From the NCBI GenBank assembly GCA_021324395.1, contig JAJPJG010000029.1, positions 20,032 through 84,031 on the forward strand: a DNA stretch of 64,000 bases, given 5' to 3'. Of this stretch, positions 35,033 through 45,244 are shown piece by piece. The notes under the pieces were generated by a model, which did not search any database, was not told the origin of the DNA, and saw only the letters and a list, made by a program, of their open reading frames with translations. The stretch is from Spartobacteria bacterium (GTDB taxonomy: Bacteria > Verrucomicrobiota > Verrucomicrobiia > Chthoniobacterales > Chthoniobacteraceae). Position numbers and translations under genes: made by a program. How positions within the stretch are numbered: position 1 is the first letter of the stretch; each line of letters opens with the position of its first letter.

Positions 35033-37062
35033 AGGCCGAAGTTGACGATGTCGAAGTCCGCGGTGATGCCGACCGGAATATCGAGCGCGCTGATCAGGAT
35101 ATTGTTTCCGCCGATTTTTACGGGTCCGATGTGATGCGAGACAAAACCGAAGTGATCGCTGTTGCTGATGCCCGAGGGAGTGCCGAGCACTTCGCCGCCG
35201 ATGGTAACGCTCGCGATTCTTACGGACTTCGTCGCATCGATCAGCGTGTCGTTGCCATCGCCGAATTTCGGCTTCCCGGCATTTTGCGCACCGGCGACGA
35301 TGCTGCTCGCGATCCAGTCGCCCTTCACGTTTACCGCGCCGATGCTCGCGCCGCCATTTTTCGCGGTGAGGAAAATGTCGTAGCCCGCGAGGATTTCCGC
35401 GTTTTTAACTTCGCCTTTAACGGTGATTTTACCCATCGCGATTTCGGTTGCGATTCCCGACGAAGTCGCGCCCTGCGCCGAGATCACTGCGGGCTGTGTA
35501 GATTCGCCGACGATGTTTCCGTTTACAGTGAGCGAGGTAAAGCTGCCGTTGCAGCGCACAGAACCACTCGTCGAACCGTCGCCCGATGACACGGAGCCAC
35601 CGATCGCGACGGTGCTCATGTTGCCGTTGCAGAAAATGATTCCAGTGTCGGTGAATGCGCCACCGACCACATCGTGTCCGATTTTTACCGGGCCGAGTGA
35701 CGAAAAAACCGCGAGGCCGGAACCAGCACTGATGCGTCCTGCGTAAGCCGCGGAGCCGCCGATGAGCGAACCGCCGACCGTCACGCCGGCGATACTGCCT
35801 TGCGCGGAAATGTCACCGGAGTCAGCGTGGCTGCCGCCGACGAGGTCGTGGCTGATTTTGACGACGCCGACCGGGCCGCTTGGATTGTAAACACCGCCTG
35901 TGAAACTGTCGCTGCCGCCCATCACCGAGCCGAGAATGGTGACGCTCCCAATGCTTTCCGCGATCGTTCCATTCGTTTTGATCGAGCCGGAGCCGCTGCC
36001 TGAGCCACCGATGATGTCGCCACCGATAATGACGTTGGAAATTTTGTTCGTGCCGGCTTGAGAGGAATAAAGATAAACCGAACCGGAGTCGATCCCCCCG
36101 CCGCCGCGGAGATCATGCAAGATTTTTACGCTGCCGATGCTGACATCAGAATTGATGTTGCCGCTGTAATTTCCCGTTCCGCCAATCAACGAGCCGCCGA
36201 CGGTGACGGCGCCGAGCGCGCCTCCTGCAAAAATCTGGGCGGAAGCCCCGCCGCTGCCGCCGCGAACATCGCCGCCGATACTCACCGATTTGAGATTGTG
36301 CTGTGAATTGATGATGCCGGATGAACTATTCGATCCGCCGATAAACGAACCTTTGATAGTGATGGTTCCAATGTTCCCATCGCCCAGGATTTCGCCGGTG
36401 GAAGCCGCGGATCCGCCGATGAGATCGCCATTGATTTTCACCGAGCCGAGATTCCCCGGCGCATAAATTTGGCCCTCTGTCGAACTGCTGCCGCCAATCA
36501 GCGAACCACCGATGAAAACGCTGGCGATGTTCGCGCCGGCTCCGGTTCCACCCGAAACGATTTGGCCGCGAACGACATCGCCCGCGATATTAATGGCACC
36601 CATCCCGCCTTGGGGTCCGATGCCAATCCAGCCCGCGCCAGTAGTGGTTCCAAACGACCCGACCGACTGCACATTCACAGACTTGAACGTTACTTTTGTG
36701 GCGTCATTGCCGCCATCGATCGCGCCGACATCCCCATTCACCGTGATTTTGCACCCATCGACGGTGGTATAAATTTCCCCTACGTTGACCAGCCCGTCGC
36801 CGTTTCCGATTTTTTGCGCGGTGATATTGATGCCGATTCCATCGTGCACGTTCGAGGCGGAGCTGAGATAGAGCTTCTGCAATTGCCCGCTTGAGACTGT
36901 GATCACATTCGCGAGATTCGCCTGCGTCAAAATCGGCTGCGTGAATTTCACCGTCACTTTGTCGCCGTCCACATCGGAAAACGTCGCCGTCATCGGATTG
37001 ACGAAGGTCAATCCCGCAGGCGCGATTCGCGGCTCGAGCGGCTCAATGGGCATCGCGCGCAT
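35029..37062 (-). CDS. EPLEPRIAPA-tagged repeat protein, paralogue 2
   Basis: 677 residues, clearly paralogous to the next gene (tandem duplication). The N-terminus MRAMPIEPLEPRIAPAGL carries the EPLExRIAPA tag and is followed by VDGDKVTVKFTQP, matching DGDKVTINASL in the paralogue. The body repeats units such as SVTILGSVMGGSDSFTGGV and GVTVGGSLIGGSAAYAGRI every 25-50 residues, and ends FDIVNFGL. There is no signal peptide of normal form. The gene lies 34 bases after lgt. The role is unknown; surface adhesion or cell-envelope coating is a guess from the fold. Confidence 0.8.
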   Translation of the reverse strand: MRAMPIEPLEPRIAPAGLTFVNPMTATFSDVDGDKVTVKFTQPILTQANLANVITVSSGQLQKLYLSSASNVHDGIGINITAQKIGNGDGLVNVGEIYTTVDGCKITVNGDVGAIDGGNDATKVTFKSVNVQSVGSFGTTTGAGWIGIGPQGGMGAINIAGDVVRGQIVSGGTGAGANIASVFIGGSLIGGSSSTEGQIYAPGNLGSVKINGDLIGGSAASTGEILGDGNIGTITIKGSFIGGSNSSSGIINSQHNLKSVSIGGDVRGGSGGASAQIFAGGALGAVTVGGSLIGGTGNYSGNINSDVSIGSVKILHDLRGGGGIDSGSVYLYSSQAGTNKISNVIIGGDIIGGSGSGSGSIKTNGTIAESIGSVTILGSVMGGSDSFTGGVYNPSGPVGVVKISHDLVGGSHADSGDISAQGSIAGVTVGGSLIGGSAAYAGRISAGSGLAVFSSLGPVKIGHDVVGGAFTDTGIIFCNGNMSTVAIGGSVSSGDGSTSGSVRCNGSFTSLTVNGNIVGESTQPAVISAQGATSSGIATEIAMGKITVKGEVKNAEILAGYDIFLTAKNGGASIGAVNVKGDWIASSIVAGAQNAGKPKFGDGNDTLIDATKSVRIASVTIGGEVLGTPSGISNSDHFGFVSHHIGPVKIGGNNILISALDIPVGITADFDIVNFGL

Positions 37063-37096
37063 CTAGCGGAGTCGGGTCGTTACGTCGATGCCAAAA

Positions 37097-38044
37097 TCAA
37101 CGCGCCGGCTGTTTAATTGCGCGCTCATATTGCCGCGTGCGAACCCCCCAGACGATGAACGCAGCGCCAATGGCGACGAAGAACAGCGACAAAAATTGTC
37201 CGCGCGTGAATGGCCCCGTCAGCGGGGCATCGGGCACGCGGAAAATTTCACCAAAAATTCGCAGCAGGGCGTAAAGCACGAAAAATGCGCCGGTGATTAC
37301 GCCGCGCGGCACGCGCACTTTCGTCCGCAAAAACCAGAGCGCGCAAAAAAGCACGAGACCCTCGAGACATGCCTCGTAGATCTGCGACGGATGACGCGGC
37401 GGCAGCAGCGTGCGCAGCATTTCGACGATGCGCGGATCGTGTCGCGATGCATCGATGATCGCGCCGACGGTGTCGTAGTGAGAGTCAATTTGAACCGACG
37501 CGTCGAGCGCGCGTTCGGCGAGCGCCCGTTCATCAAGCAGCTCTTTTGGAAATTGCACCGCCCATGACACGGTCGTCGGATGTCCGTAAAGTTCGCCATT
37601 GATGAAATTCGCGACGCGTCCGAAGAACAATCCGACCGGCGCGACGACGCACAAATTATCGCCGATGCTCGTCCACGACAGCCGATGTTTGCGCGCGTAA
37701 AAAAGCGTAAACAAAATCAGCCCGATCATTCCGCCGTGACTCGCCATGCCGCCTTCCCACACGCGAAAAAACAGCAGCGGATCGTGTCGCCACGCATTGA
37801 AATCGTAAAAAAGCATGTGCCCCAGCCGGCCGCCGAGCATCACGCCGAACACCGCGCCCCACGTGATGAAGTCTCCGACTTTTTCTGGCGGCAACTCCGA
37901 ATAGCCGCGTTTCGATAGCCACGTGTAAAGCCAGTAGCCAACCGCGAACGCGAGCACATACGCGAAGCCATACCAGCGCAGTCCGAAGCCGGGCCGGATT
38001 TCCCAGATAAACGGGCTGAGCGTGTGCAAATAAAACGCGAGCAT
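37097..38044 (-). CDS. lgt: Prolipoprotein diacylglyceryl transferase
   Basis: 315 residues with about seven membrane helices. Lgt signature blocks are GMASHGGMIGLILF and LFFGRVANFINGELYG (catalytic Arg and Asn). The family moves diacylglycerol from phosphatidylglycerol to the lipobox Cys of prolipoproteins in the inner membrane. It is larger than the E. coli protein because of an insert around residues 170-215 (ALDASVQIDSHYDTVGAI). It starts 47 bases after the uvrA stop. A lipoprotein gene lies upstream of uvrA, and lolC is elsewhere in the window. Confidence 0.95.
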   Translation of the reverse strand: MLAFYLHTLSPFIWEIRPGFGLRWYGFAYVLAFAVGYWLYTWLSKRGYSELPPEKVGDFITWGAVFGVMLGGRLGHMLFYDFNAWRHDPLLFFRVWEGGMASHGGMIGLILFTLFYARKHRLSWTSIGDNLCVVAPVGLFFGRVANFINGELYGHPTTVSWAVQFPKELLDERALAERALDASVQIDSHYDTVGAIIDASRHDPRIVEMLRTLLPPRHPSQIYEACLEGLVLFCALWFLRTKVRVPRGVITGAFFVLYALLRIFGEIFRVPDAPLTGPFTRGQFLSLFFVAIGAAFIVWGVRTRQYERAIKQPAR

Positions 38045-38091
38045 CGCTGGTGAATGCGAAATCGCCGCGCTCGACGCAACTGCAATCCGCG

Positions 38092-41000
38092 TCAGTTCTG
38101 CAAAACCTCGCGCAAAAACGGTGCGGTGCGGCTCGTCTTGTTTTTCGCGACCTGCTCGGGCGTGCCCGTGGCAACGACTTCACCGCCCTTTTCGCCGGCC
38201 TCCGGGCCGATGTCGATGACGTAGTCGGCGTCCGCGATGAGGCTGAGATTGTGCTCGATGACGATAACCGTATTTCCGTCGTCAGTCAGGCGATGTAAAA
38301 CTTTAAGCAGCTCCTCGACGTCAGCCATGTGCAGGCCGATCGTCGGTTCCTCGAGCAAGTAGAGCGTCGATTTCGGCTCGCGCTGTTTGCGCAAGCGGGA
38401 CGTGTCACTGCGCGCGACGCCGCGCGTGAGCTCGGTCACGAGCTTGAGCCGTTGCGCTTCCCCGCCGCTCAGTGTCGGGCTCGGCTGGCCGAGCTTCAGA
38501 TAGCCGAGACCGGTCTCGCAGAGCAGCCCGAGCGGGCGATGAATTTTCGGGTTCGCTTTAAAAAATTCCGCGGCTTCCTCAAACGTCATGTCGAGCACGT
38601 CGCCGATGCTTTTATCGTTGTATAACACTTCGAGGGTCTGCTCGTTGTATCGCTTGCCGTGGCAGTCGCCGCACGGAATGTAGCTCGCCGGCAGAAAATT
38701 CATCTCAATCTTGATCACGCCCTGCCCCCCGCACGTTTCGCAGCGGCCACCCTGGTTGTTGAACGAAAAGCGCGACGCCGTGTAGCCGCGCATGCGCGCG
38801 ACCGGCAGCGTGGCGAATTGCTTGCGGATTTCGTCGAAGAAACCGATGTAGGTTGCCGGCGTTGATCGCGAGGTTTTACCGATCGGCGATTGATCGACTT
38901 CGTAAATCGCTTCCAAAAATTCCGTGCCGCGAACCGACTCGAAATTGTGCGCTTCGGTTTTTGAGCGAGATAGCTTTTGTTTTACAGCAGGCAAAAGAAC
39001 GCTGCGCATCAGCGTGCTCTTGCCCGAGCCGGAAATACCGGTGATAACGCTGAATCGCCCGACCGGGAAACGCACGTCGACGCCCTTCAAATTGTTCGCG
39101 CAAGCGCCGTCCAGCTCGATCCAGCGCGTGACGTCGTGCAGCGAGCGGCGCGTTTTGCGCGTGGGGTGACAGAGCGGTTCGCGCAAACAACGCCCGGTCG
39201 CGGAGCGCGCGATCGTTTTGATTTCGTCCATGGTGCCGATGCCGACGACTTCGCCGCCGCGCGAGCCGGCGCACGGGCCGAGATCGACGATGGTATCTGC
39301 GCGGCGCATGGTGTCTTCGTCGTGCTCGACGATAACGAGCGAGTTCCCTTTTTGTTTCAATGCCTCGAGCGTGTCGAGAAGCGCGCGGTTGTCGCGCGGG
39401 TGCAAGCCGATCGTCGGTTCATCGAGCACGTAAAGCACGCCGCGCAAATTCGAACCAAGCTGCGCCGCAAGCCGGATGCGCTGCGATTCACCGCCGCTCA
39501 AAGTTTTCGCCGAGCGATTCAGCGCGAGATAATCGAGCCCGACTTTCGCCATGAAATGCAACCGCTGCGTGATCTCGGGCACGATGTCCTGCGCGATGAT
39601 CTGCTGAATATTGTCAAACTTCATCTTTCCGAGCAGCGACTCCGCGCGACTGACCGAGCATGCGGTAAACGCGTCAATCGTCAGCCCGTGCACGCGCACG
39701 TTGCGCGCGATCGGATTTAGTCGCGAACCCTTGCAGAATGGGCATTCCACGGTCTCGCCTTCCTCCAGCGATTCGTGCTGGCGCTCCTCGTCGAGCTCGG
39801 CTTCAAGCAACGATTCGCTCTCGCTCTCGGGCGCGTCCCAGACTTCACCGAAGCCGTGGCATTGCGAGCACCAGCCGTGCGGAGAGTTGAACGAAAAAAT
39901 GCGCGGATCGAGTTCCTCGAACGATTGCCCGCAGCCGGGGCAGTTCATTTCCCTGCTTAAAATCGTCGAGCGATTTTTCGCATCGAGCAATCGCGCCGTG
40001 CCTTTGCCGATTTCGAGAGCGCGTGTCACAAGTGTGCGCACCTCTTCCGGGTTGGACGTTTCGCCGATGAGCACGTCGATTGTGTGTTCACGGAAGCGCT
40101 CCAGTTTTGCAAAACCTTCCGCCGCGACGAATTTACCATCGACAAACAACGTGTTAAAATTTTGTCGCAAGGCCCATTTCGCGACGTCGGTGTGAAAACC
40201 TTTCCGTGCCTTGATCACCGGCGCGAGAATTTTGACACTGCCTTTTTGCGCGAGTTCCGCAGCTTGTTGCGTGATCGATGCAACGCTCCGGCCTTCGACC
40301 GGCACCTGGCACTTCGGGCACCATTGCGTGCCGAGCTTCGCAAAAAGCAGTCGCAGAAAATGGTAAACTTCGGTGACGGTCGCGACGGTCGATTTTCCGC
40401 CGCCGCGCGTGACGCGCTGCTCGATGGCAACCGTCGGCGGCAGCCCGGTGATCAAGTCCACATCAGGCTTTTCGAGCTGCTCGACGAACTGCCGCGCATA
40501 AGGCGACATGCTGTCGAGAAAGCGCCGCTGGCCTTCCGCGAACAGGATGTCGAATGCCAGCGTCGATTTGCCCGAACCGCTCAGGCCGGTCACGACGACC
40601 ATTTGATCGCGCGGAATCGAGAGCGAGATGTTTTTCAAATTGTGCTCGCGCGCGCCGCGAACCTGGATCGAGTGATTGCTGAAATGCGGCGACTGCTCGG
40701 CGATGCGCAGCGATTCGGTTTCATCGTCAATTTCGAACGATGCCTTTTTCGATCCGCGCAAAGTTTCGCGCAAAAATTTGCCGGTGTGCGATTCGTCGAT
40801 TTGCGCAACTTGCTCCGGCGTTCCTTTCGCGACCACGAGCCCGCCTTCATCGCCGGCCTCGGGCCCGAGATCGATCACGTAATCGGCGCACTTGATCACC
40901 TCGAGATTGTGCTCGATGACGACGAGCGAATTCCCCTGCTCGACGAGCCGGTTAAACATTTTGAGCAACAACGCTACATCGTCGAAATGCAACCCGGTTG

Positions 41001-43590
41001 TCGGTTCGTCGAAAATGAGCAGGCTGTTTTCGGAGTCTTCGCTCGTCAGATGGCTGACGAGTTTGAGTCGTTGCGATTCGCCGCCGGACAAGACGTTGAG
41101 CGGCTGTCCGAGCCGCAGATAGCCGAGCCCGACTTCCTCGAGCAATTTCAGATTTTGGAATTTGGACTTTAGATTTTTTTCCTCGGCAAAAAACGCGAGC
41201 GCATCGGTGACGCTCATCTCGAGCACGTCGGCGATCGATTTGCCGCGGCGTTGGATTTTCAAAATGTGCGGTTGATAGCGGCGGCCGTTGCACTCGGGAC
41301 AGCGCACGAACAAATCGCTCAAAAACTGCATCTCGATTTTTTCAAAACCATTGCCGCCGCAACGCTCGCAGCGGCCCTTGCCGGAGTTGAATGAAAACGC
41401 GCCGGCGGTGAGGTTTTGCGCGCACGCTTCCGGTGTGTCGGCGAACAGATCGCGAATCGTGTCGAACACGCCGAGATAGACCGCGGGGCTGGATCGCGGC
41501 GTGCGCGAGAGCGGCGATTGATCGACCATGATTACGTTGTCGACGCGATGGGCGCCGTTGATTTTTTTGCACACGCCGATGATGTCTTCGCCGACGCTCT
41601 CGCCTTTTAGCGCGCGTAAATTTTGATACAGCACGTCATGCACAAGCGTGCTTTTTCCCGAACCGGAAACGCCGGTGATGCACGTAAAAACATTGAGTGG
41701 AAAATCGACGTCGATGTCCCGCAGATTGTGCTGCAGAGCGCCTTGCAGCTTCATCCACGACTTCGGCGCGCGTCGTTTTTTCGGAATCGGGATCGATTTA
41801 CGGCCCGTTAAATAATCGGCGGTCAGCGTTTTTGTTTTCTCGAGTCGCGGCAGGCTGCCGTTGAAAACCAGATCGCCGCCCTCTTCGCCGCGTCCGGGGC
41901 CGAGCTCGATGAGATTATCGGCGGCGCGAATGATCGACTCCTCGTGCTCGACCACGAGCAGCGTGTTGCCTTTGTCGCGCAGATTTTTCATCACACGAAT
42001 GAGCCGGCTCACATCGCGCGGATGCAAACCGACGCTTGGTTCGTCCATGACGAACAACGCATTCACGAGCGATGCGCCGAGACATGTCGTGAGATTTACG
42101 CGCTCAATTTCGCCGCCGCTCAACGTCCGTGTCGCGCGGTCGAGCGTGAGATAGCCGAGGCCGACCTCGACGAGATAACGCAAGCGCATCTCGACTTCGT
42201 TGCGCAGCATCTCGGCGGTCGAATCACTCTCGATTTTGGATTTCAGACCTTGGATTTTTGCGGATAGCGCGGAAACCGGCATCACTGCGAGATCGGGCAG
42301 CGTTTTATCTTCGATTTTGAAATTCAGCGTCGCCGGCTGGAAACGTCCGCCACGGCAATCGGGGCACGCGGCGTAAGTGCGATAGCGGCTCAGCAGCACG
42401 CGCACGTGCATTTTGTAAGCTTTGGTCTCGAGCCAGTCGAAGAAGCCCTGCACGCCATACCAGCGGCCGTTTTGCCAAAGATCCTCGGAACTCGCCCCTG
42501 CGCTTTTTCGTTCGCCATAAATCACGAACTGCTGGTCGGCCTTCGGTAATTCGTCGAAATCGCAGCGCACATCGATGTCGCGCTCCGAGCAGGCACGGAG
42601 TAAATCGCGCTGACATTCCGCGCCATTTTCGCTCTGAAAAACTTTCACCGCGCCCTCGGCAATGCTGCGCGAACGGTCGAGCGCGCGCTCGATGTCGATC
42701 GCGATGGTGCGTCCGAAGCCACGGCATTTCGGACAGGCGCCAAGCGGATTGTTAAACGAAAACAAACCGGGCGATGGCGGCGCGATTTCGATATCGCAAT
42801 GCGCGCAATGCCAGCCGGTCGAAAACGGATGCGGAGTTGCCGCGCCGTTTTGCGGAATAATTTCGACTTTGCCTTTGCCGAAACGCAACGCGGTCTCGAT
42901 GGCTTCGATCAGTCGCGATTTATTTTCGTCGGAAATTTCAATGCGATCCTGCACGACGCGGACGATTGCCGGAAGCCGCTCGACATCGGGCGCGCTGTCG
43001 GTGCGATGCACTTTGTTTTCGAGCCAGATGCGCAGGTAGCCTTGCTGTTTTAGAAAATCGAAAAACTCCGCCGGCTTCGTTTTTGGAGGCGCCGGAACGC
43101 CGAATGTTACGAGCGCCGACTTGCCGCGAAGCTGCTCCAGCACTTGATCCGCAATGGATCGGGCCGTCTCGCAGCGAATCTCGCGATTGCATTCCGGGCA
43201 ATACGCGCGGGCAATGCGCGGCATCAGCACTTTGAGGTAATCGTTGATCTCCGTCATCGTGCCGACGGTCGATCTCGTGCTCTTCACGTGGTTCGCCTGC
43301 TCGATCGCGATCGCGGGGGGAATTCCGTGAATCGCGTCGACTTTCGGCTTGTCCATGCGCTCCAAAAATTGCCGCGTGTAAGGGCTGAACGTCTCGACGT
43401 AGCGCCGCTGTCCCTCGGCGTAAATCGTGTCGAACGCGAGCGACGATTTGCCGCTGCCGCTCGGGCCGGAGATGACGTTCAGCTTGCCGAGCGGCAGGTC
43501 GAGGTTGATGCCCTTGAGATTATTTTGGCGCGCGCCGCGGATTTCGACGACGCCGGGATCGGTAAGAATTTTTGGAGCGGGCTTATCCAT
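38092..43590 (-). CDS. uvrA: Double-length UvrA (tandem UvrA-UvrA fusion)
   Basis: 1832 residues from the ATG at 43590 (MDKPAPKIL; an ATG at 43617 is possible), about twice the normal 940. Four Walker A motifs ([36 protein letters not shown]) and four signatures ([32 protein letters not shown]) show two complete UvrAs in one chain, each with its zinc modules (CERCGGNG...CPECNG and CETCGGQG...CGDCHG). UvrA dimers recognise damage in nucleotide excision repair, and this chain would be a covalent dimer. Chlamydial UvrA has the same doubled form. The first signature deviates (EIER for EAQR). Two A/T-rich inserts lie in the first half. Confidence 0.96.
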   Translation of the reverse strand: MDKPAPKILTDPGVVEIRGARQNNLKGINLDLPLGKLNVISGPSGSGKSSLAFDTIYAEGQRRYVETFSPYTRQFLERMDKPKVDAIHGIPPAIAIEQANHVKSTRSTVGTMTEINDYLKVLMPRIARAYCPECNREIRCETARSIADQVLEQLRGKSALVTFGVPAPPKTKPAEFFDFLKQQGYLRIWLENKVHRTDSAPDVERLPAIVRVVQDRIEISDENKSRLIEAIETALRFGKGKVEIIPQNGAATPHPFSTGWHCAHCDIEIAPPSPGLFSFNNPLGACPKCRGFGRTIAIDIERALDRSRSIAEGAVKVFQSENGAECQRDLLRACSERDIDVRCDFDELPKADQQFVIYGERKSAGASSEDLWQNGRWYGVQGFFDWLETKAYKMHVRVLLSRYRTYAACPDCRGGRFQPATLNFKIEDKTLPDLAVMPVSALSAKIQGLKSKIESDSTAEMLRNEVEMRLRYLVEVGLGYLTLDRATRTLSGGEIERVNLTTCLGASLVNALFVMDEPSVGLHPRDVSRLIRVMKNLRDKGNTLLVVEHEESIIRAADNLIELGPGRGEEGGDLVFNGSLPRLEKTKTLTADYLTGRKSIPIPKKRRAPKSWMKLQGALQHNLRDIDVDFPLNVFTCITGVSGSGKSTLVHDVLYQNLRALKGESVGEDIIGVCKKINGAHRVDNVIMVDQSPLSRTPRSSPAVYLGVFDTIRDLFADTPEACAQNLTAGAFSFNSGKGRCERCGGNGFEKIEMQFLSDLFVRCPECNGRRYQPHILKIQRRGKSIADVLEMSVTDALAFFAEEKNLKSKFQNLKLLEEVGLGYLRLGQPLNVLSGGESQRLKLVSHLTSEDSENSLLIFDEPTTGLHFDDVALLLKMFNRLVEQGNSLVVIEHNLEVIKCADYVIDLGPEAGDEGGLVVAKGTPEQVAQIDESHTGKFLRETLRGSKKASFEIDDETESLRIAEQSPHFSNHSIQVRGAREHNLKNISLSIPRDQMVVVTGLSGSGKSTLAFDILFAEGQRRFLDSMSPYARQFVEQLEKPDVDLITGLPPTVAIEQRVTRGGGKSTVATVTEVYHFLRLLFAKLGTQWCPKCQVPVEGRSVASITQQAAELAQKGSVKILAPVIKARKGFHTDVAKWALRQNFNTLFVDGKFVAAEGFAKLERFREHTIDVLIGETSNPEEVRTLVTRALEIGKGTARLLDAKNRSTILSREMNCPGCGQSFEELDPRIFSFNSPHGWCSQCHGFGEVWDAPESESESLLEAELDEERQHESLEEGETVECPFCKGSRLNPIARNVRVHGLTIDAFTACSVSRAESLLGKMKFDNIQQIIAQDIVPEITQRLHFMAKVGLDYLALNRSAKTLSGGESQRIRLAAQLGSNLRGVLYVLDEPTIGLHPRDNRALLDTLEALKQKGNSLVIVEHDEDTMRRADTIVDLGPCAGSRGGEVVGIGTMDEIKTIARSATGRCLREPLCHPTRKTRRSLHDVTRWIELDGACANNLKGVDVRFPVGRFSVITGISGSGKSTLMRSVLLPAVKQKLSRSKTEAHNFESVRGTEFLEAIYEVDQSPIGKTSRSTPATYIGFFDEIRKQFATLPVARMRGYTASRFSFNNQGGRCETCGGQGVIKIEMNFLPASYIPCGDCHGKRYNEQTLEVLYNDKSIGDVLDMTFEEAAEFFKANPKIHRPLGLLCETGLGYLKLGQPSPTLSGGEAQRLKLVTELTRGVARSDTSRLRKQREPKSTLYLLEEPTIGLHMADVEELLKVLHRLTDDGNTVIVIEHNLSLIADADYVIDIGPEAGEKGGEVVATGTPEQVAKNKTSRTAPFLREVLQN

Positions 43591-43659
43591 TTGAAAAAGG
43601 CAGACAACCTCGCCCATCCTTCGCCGCTTTTCAATGAACTCGCTGCGCGCGTCGAAAAA

Positions 43660-43860
43660 TTATTGCTCAGTTTTGTTTGATCTCGGTCCGAACGGCGGCT
43701 CCTGCTCGTAATTGCGCGTGAGCGGATTCATCGTCTGCGTGGTGCGGCGATCGAATTCGCGACGGCTCATACCGGAATGTTCACGTGTGTTTTCACAAGA
43801 GACAAAACAGCACGTAAAAACGACGAAACATAACAAAACCGCGCAGGTTTTGATTTTCAT
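43660..43860 (-). CDS. Small putative lipoprotein
   Basis: 66 residues from the ATG at 43860 (MKIKTCAVLLCFVVFTCCFVSC), a short basic start and hydrophobic stretch ending in a lipobox-like FVSC, predicting lipid modification of the Cys near residue 22. The mature part is about 44 residues, polar, with TTQTMNPLTRNYEQEPPFGP. No family is known. It lies between the HU and uvrA genes on the same strand, with gaps of 47 and 69 bases. Confidence 0.6.
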   Translation of the reverse strand: MKIKTCAVLLCFVVFTCCFVSCENTREHSGMSRREFDRRTTQTMNPLTRNYEQEPPFGPRSNKTEQ

Positions 43861-43907
43861 AACCACTGCTTCGAGCACGGCGCTTTCGCCGGTTGCTGGA
43901 AAGGGTT

Positions 43908-44222
43908 TTAGGATTTGCGCTTCATCGTCGCGGAGAGCTTCTCCACCCGTTGGCGCATAATTTTACCGCTTTTGAATTTAACGGTAGCACGTGGGGGGAT
44001 GATGAACTGGCTCCCCGGCACGTTCGGGTTGCGGCCCACGCGTTGCTTCGTGAGGCGCACTTCGAATATGCCGAAGTTGCGTAGCTCGACCGTGTCACCG
44101 GCGGCTAGCGCATCGGTGATGTGGTCGAGGGTTTTCTGGACAACATCGAGGACGTGATGTTGCACCATGCCGGTTTCATTGCTGATCTGCACGACGAGAT
44201 CGCGCTTTGTAAGCGTGGCCAT
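43908..44222 (-). CDS. HU/IHF-family DNA-binding protein
   Basis: 104 residues. The HU fold is evident from MATLTKRDLVVQISNETG, ELRNFGIFEVR and the beta-arm GRNPNVPGSQFIIPPRATV with the DNA-intercalating Pro. A basic C-terminal extension of about ten residues (SATMKRKS) follows. It is a small histone-like protein that bends DNA in the nucleoid. It lies 33 bases after rnhC, same strand. HU and IHF subunits cannot be told apart here. Confidence 0.95.
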   Translation of the reverse strand: MATLTKRDLVVQISNETGMVQHHVLDVVQKTLDHITDALAAGDTVELRNFGIFEVRLTKQRVGRNPNVPGSQFIIPPRATVKFKSGKIMRQRVEKLSATMKRKS

Positions 44223-44255
44223 ACAAGGATGCTACGCTACTGCCCGCTGTTGGAG

Positions 44256-45227
44256 TCAAGCGCGCTTTTGAAAAGGCGGTTTTTCCACCAGCGGAAAAAG
44301 CTCCGGCGCGATCTCCGACGCGGTTTTAAAATGTGTTTTCGTCAGCTCGCGCAGAATCTCCGGCGAGTGCGTAGCGGAAAGCTCGCGCGCGACTTGTTTA
44401 ACGAGCGACGACGCGCCGCGCGGAATCGTTTTTTGAAAGCGTTTGCCCGTTTTTTCCATCCAGTCGATGAACCGCTCGCGCGCCAGAATCGATGCTGCGG
44501 CGACGGCGAGATCCGACTCCGCTTTCGTCCGCTGCTGCAACTCGATTGAGCGGCCATGTTTCATCAGCGCGTTCTCGATCAGCTTCGGATTTGCAAATTG
44601 ATCCGAAAGCGCGCGCGGGCAGTCGCCACGGATCTGCAGCAAATTTTCAATCACGCGCGCATGGCCCCACGCGAGCAGCCGATTGAGATTGCCGATTTTC
44701 GCGAACAGCTCGTTGTATTTCGTCGGGCCAATCTCGACGACGCTGTGCACGGCGCCGTGCGTCGTTTTGATGAGGTTCGCGAGCTCGCGAATTTTTTTGT
44801 CGGAACCGATGCGTTTGCTGTCGGTAATTCCCGCTTCCAAAAATATGCGCGCAATGCCGCGATCGACGTAAACGCCCGCGATCACGAGCGGGCCGAAAAA
44901 GTCGCCCTTGCCGCTTTCGTCGATGCCGAAATGCGGTGAAAACATTTCCGGGTTGTGAACTTCCTCGTAACCGAGCCGGGCCTCGCCGAGCACTTCCGGC
45001 TCGAGATGAAATTGCACGAATTCACCCGCGCCGCGTCCCTGCAGCACGAGCTTCGGCCCTTTTTCGTAAACCGCCGCCGTAAGCTTGTCCTTCTGCGCGT
45101 AAAACAACGTGTAAGGCTTCGGCGCGAACGCGAAACCTTCCCGCTCGAGCAGCGCGCGCAGCTTCTCCGCCTGCTCCCTGGAGAGCGGCGTCGTGTAAAG
45201 CGTCAGCGGTTTCGACGTGTCAGACAT
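44256..45227 (-). CDS. rnhC: Ribonuclease HIII
   Basis: 323 residues. An N-terminal TBP-like substrate-binding domain (residues about 8-90, LSREQAEKLRALLEREGF) is followed by the RNase H2-like core with HFGIDESGKGDFFGPL, the GIDESGKGD signature of type HIII, and ITDSKRIGSDKKI. It cleaves the RNA strand of RNA-DNA hybrids. The ATG at 45227 diverges from the mutY ATG at 45245 with only 17 bases between starts, so each promoter must lie inside the other gene. It is first in a long minus-strand run. Confidence 0.95.
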   Translation of the reverse strand: MSDTSKPLTLYTTPLSREQAEKLRALLEREGFAFAPKPYTLFYAQKDKLTAAVYEKGPKLVLQGRGAGEFVQFHLEPEVLGEARLGYEEVHNPEMFSPHFGIDESGKGDFFGPLVIAGVYVDRGIARIFLEAGITDSKRIGSDKKIRELANLIKTTHGAVHSVVEIGPTKYNELFAKIGNLNRLLAWGHARVIENLLQIRGDCPRALSDQFANPKLIENALMKHGRSIELQQRTKAESDLAVAAASILARERFIDWMEKTGKRFQKTIPRGASSLVKQVARELSATHSPEILRELTKTHFKTASEIAPELFPLVEKPPFQKRA

Positions 45228-45244
45228 TCGCGCAAGCTATAACG

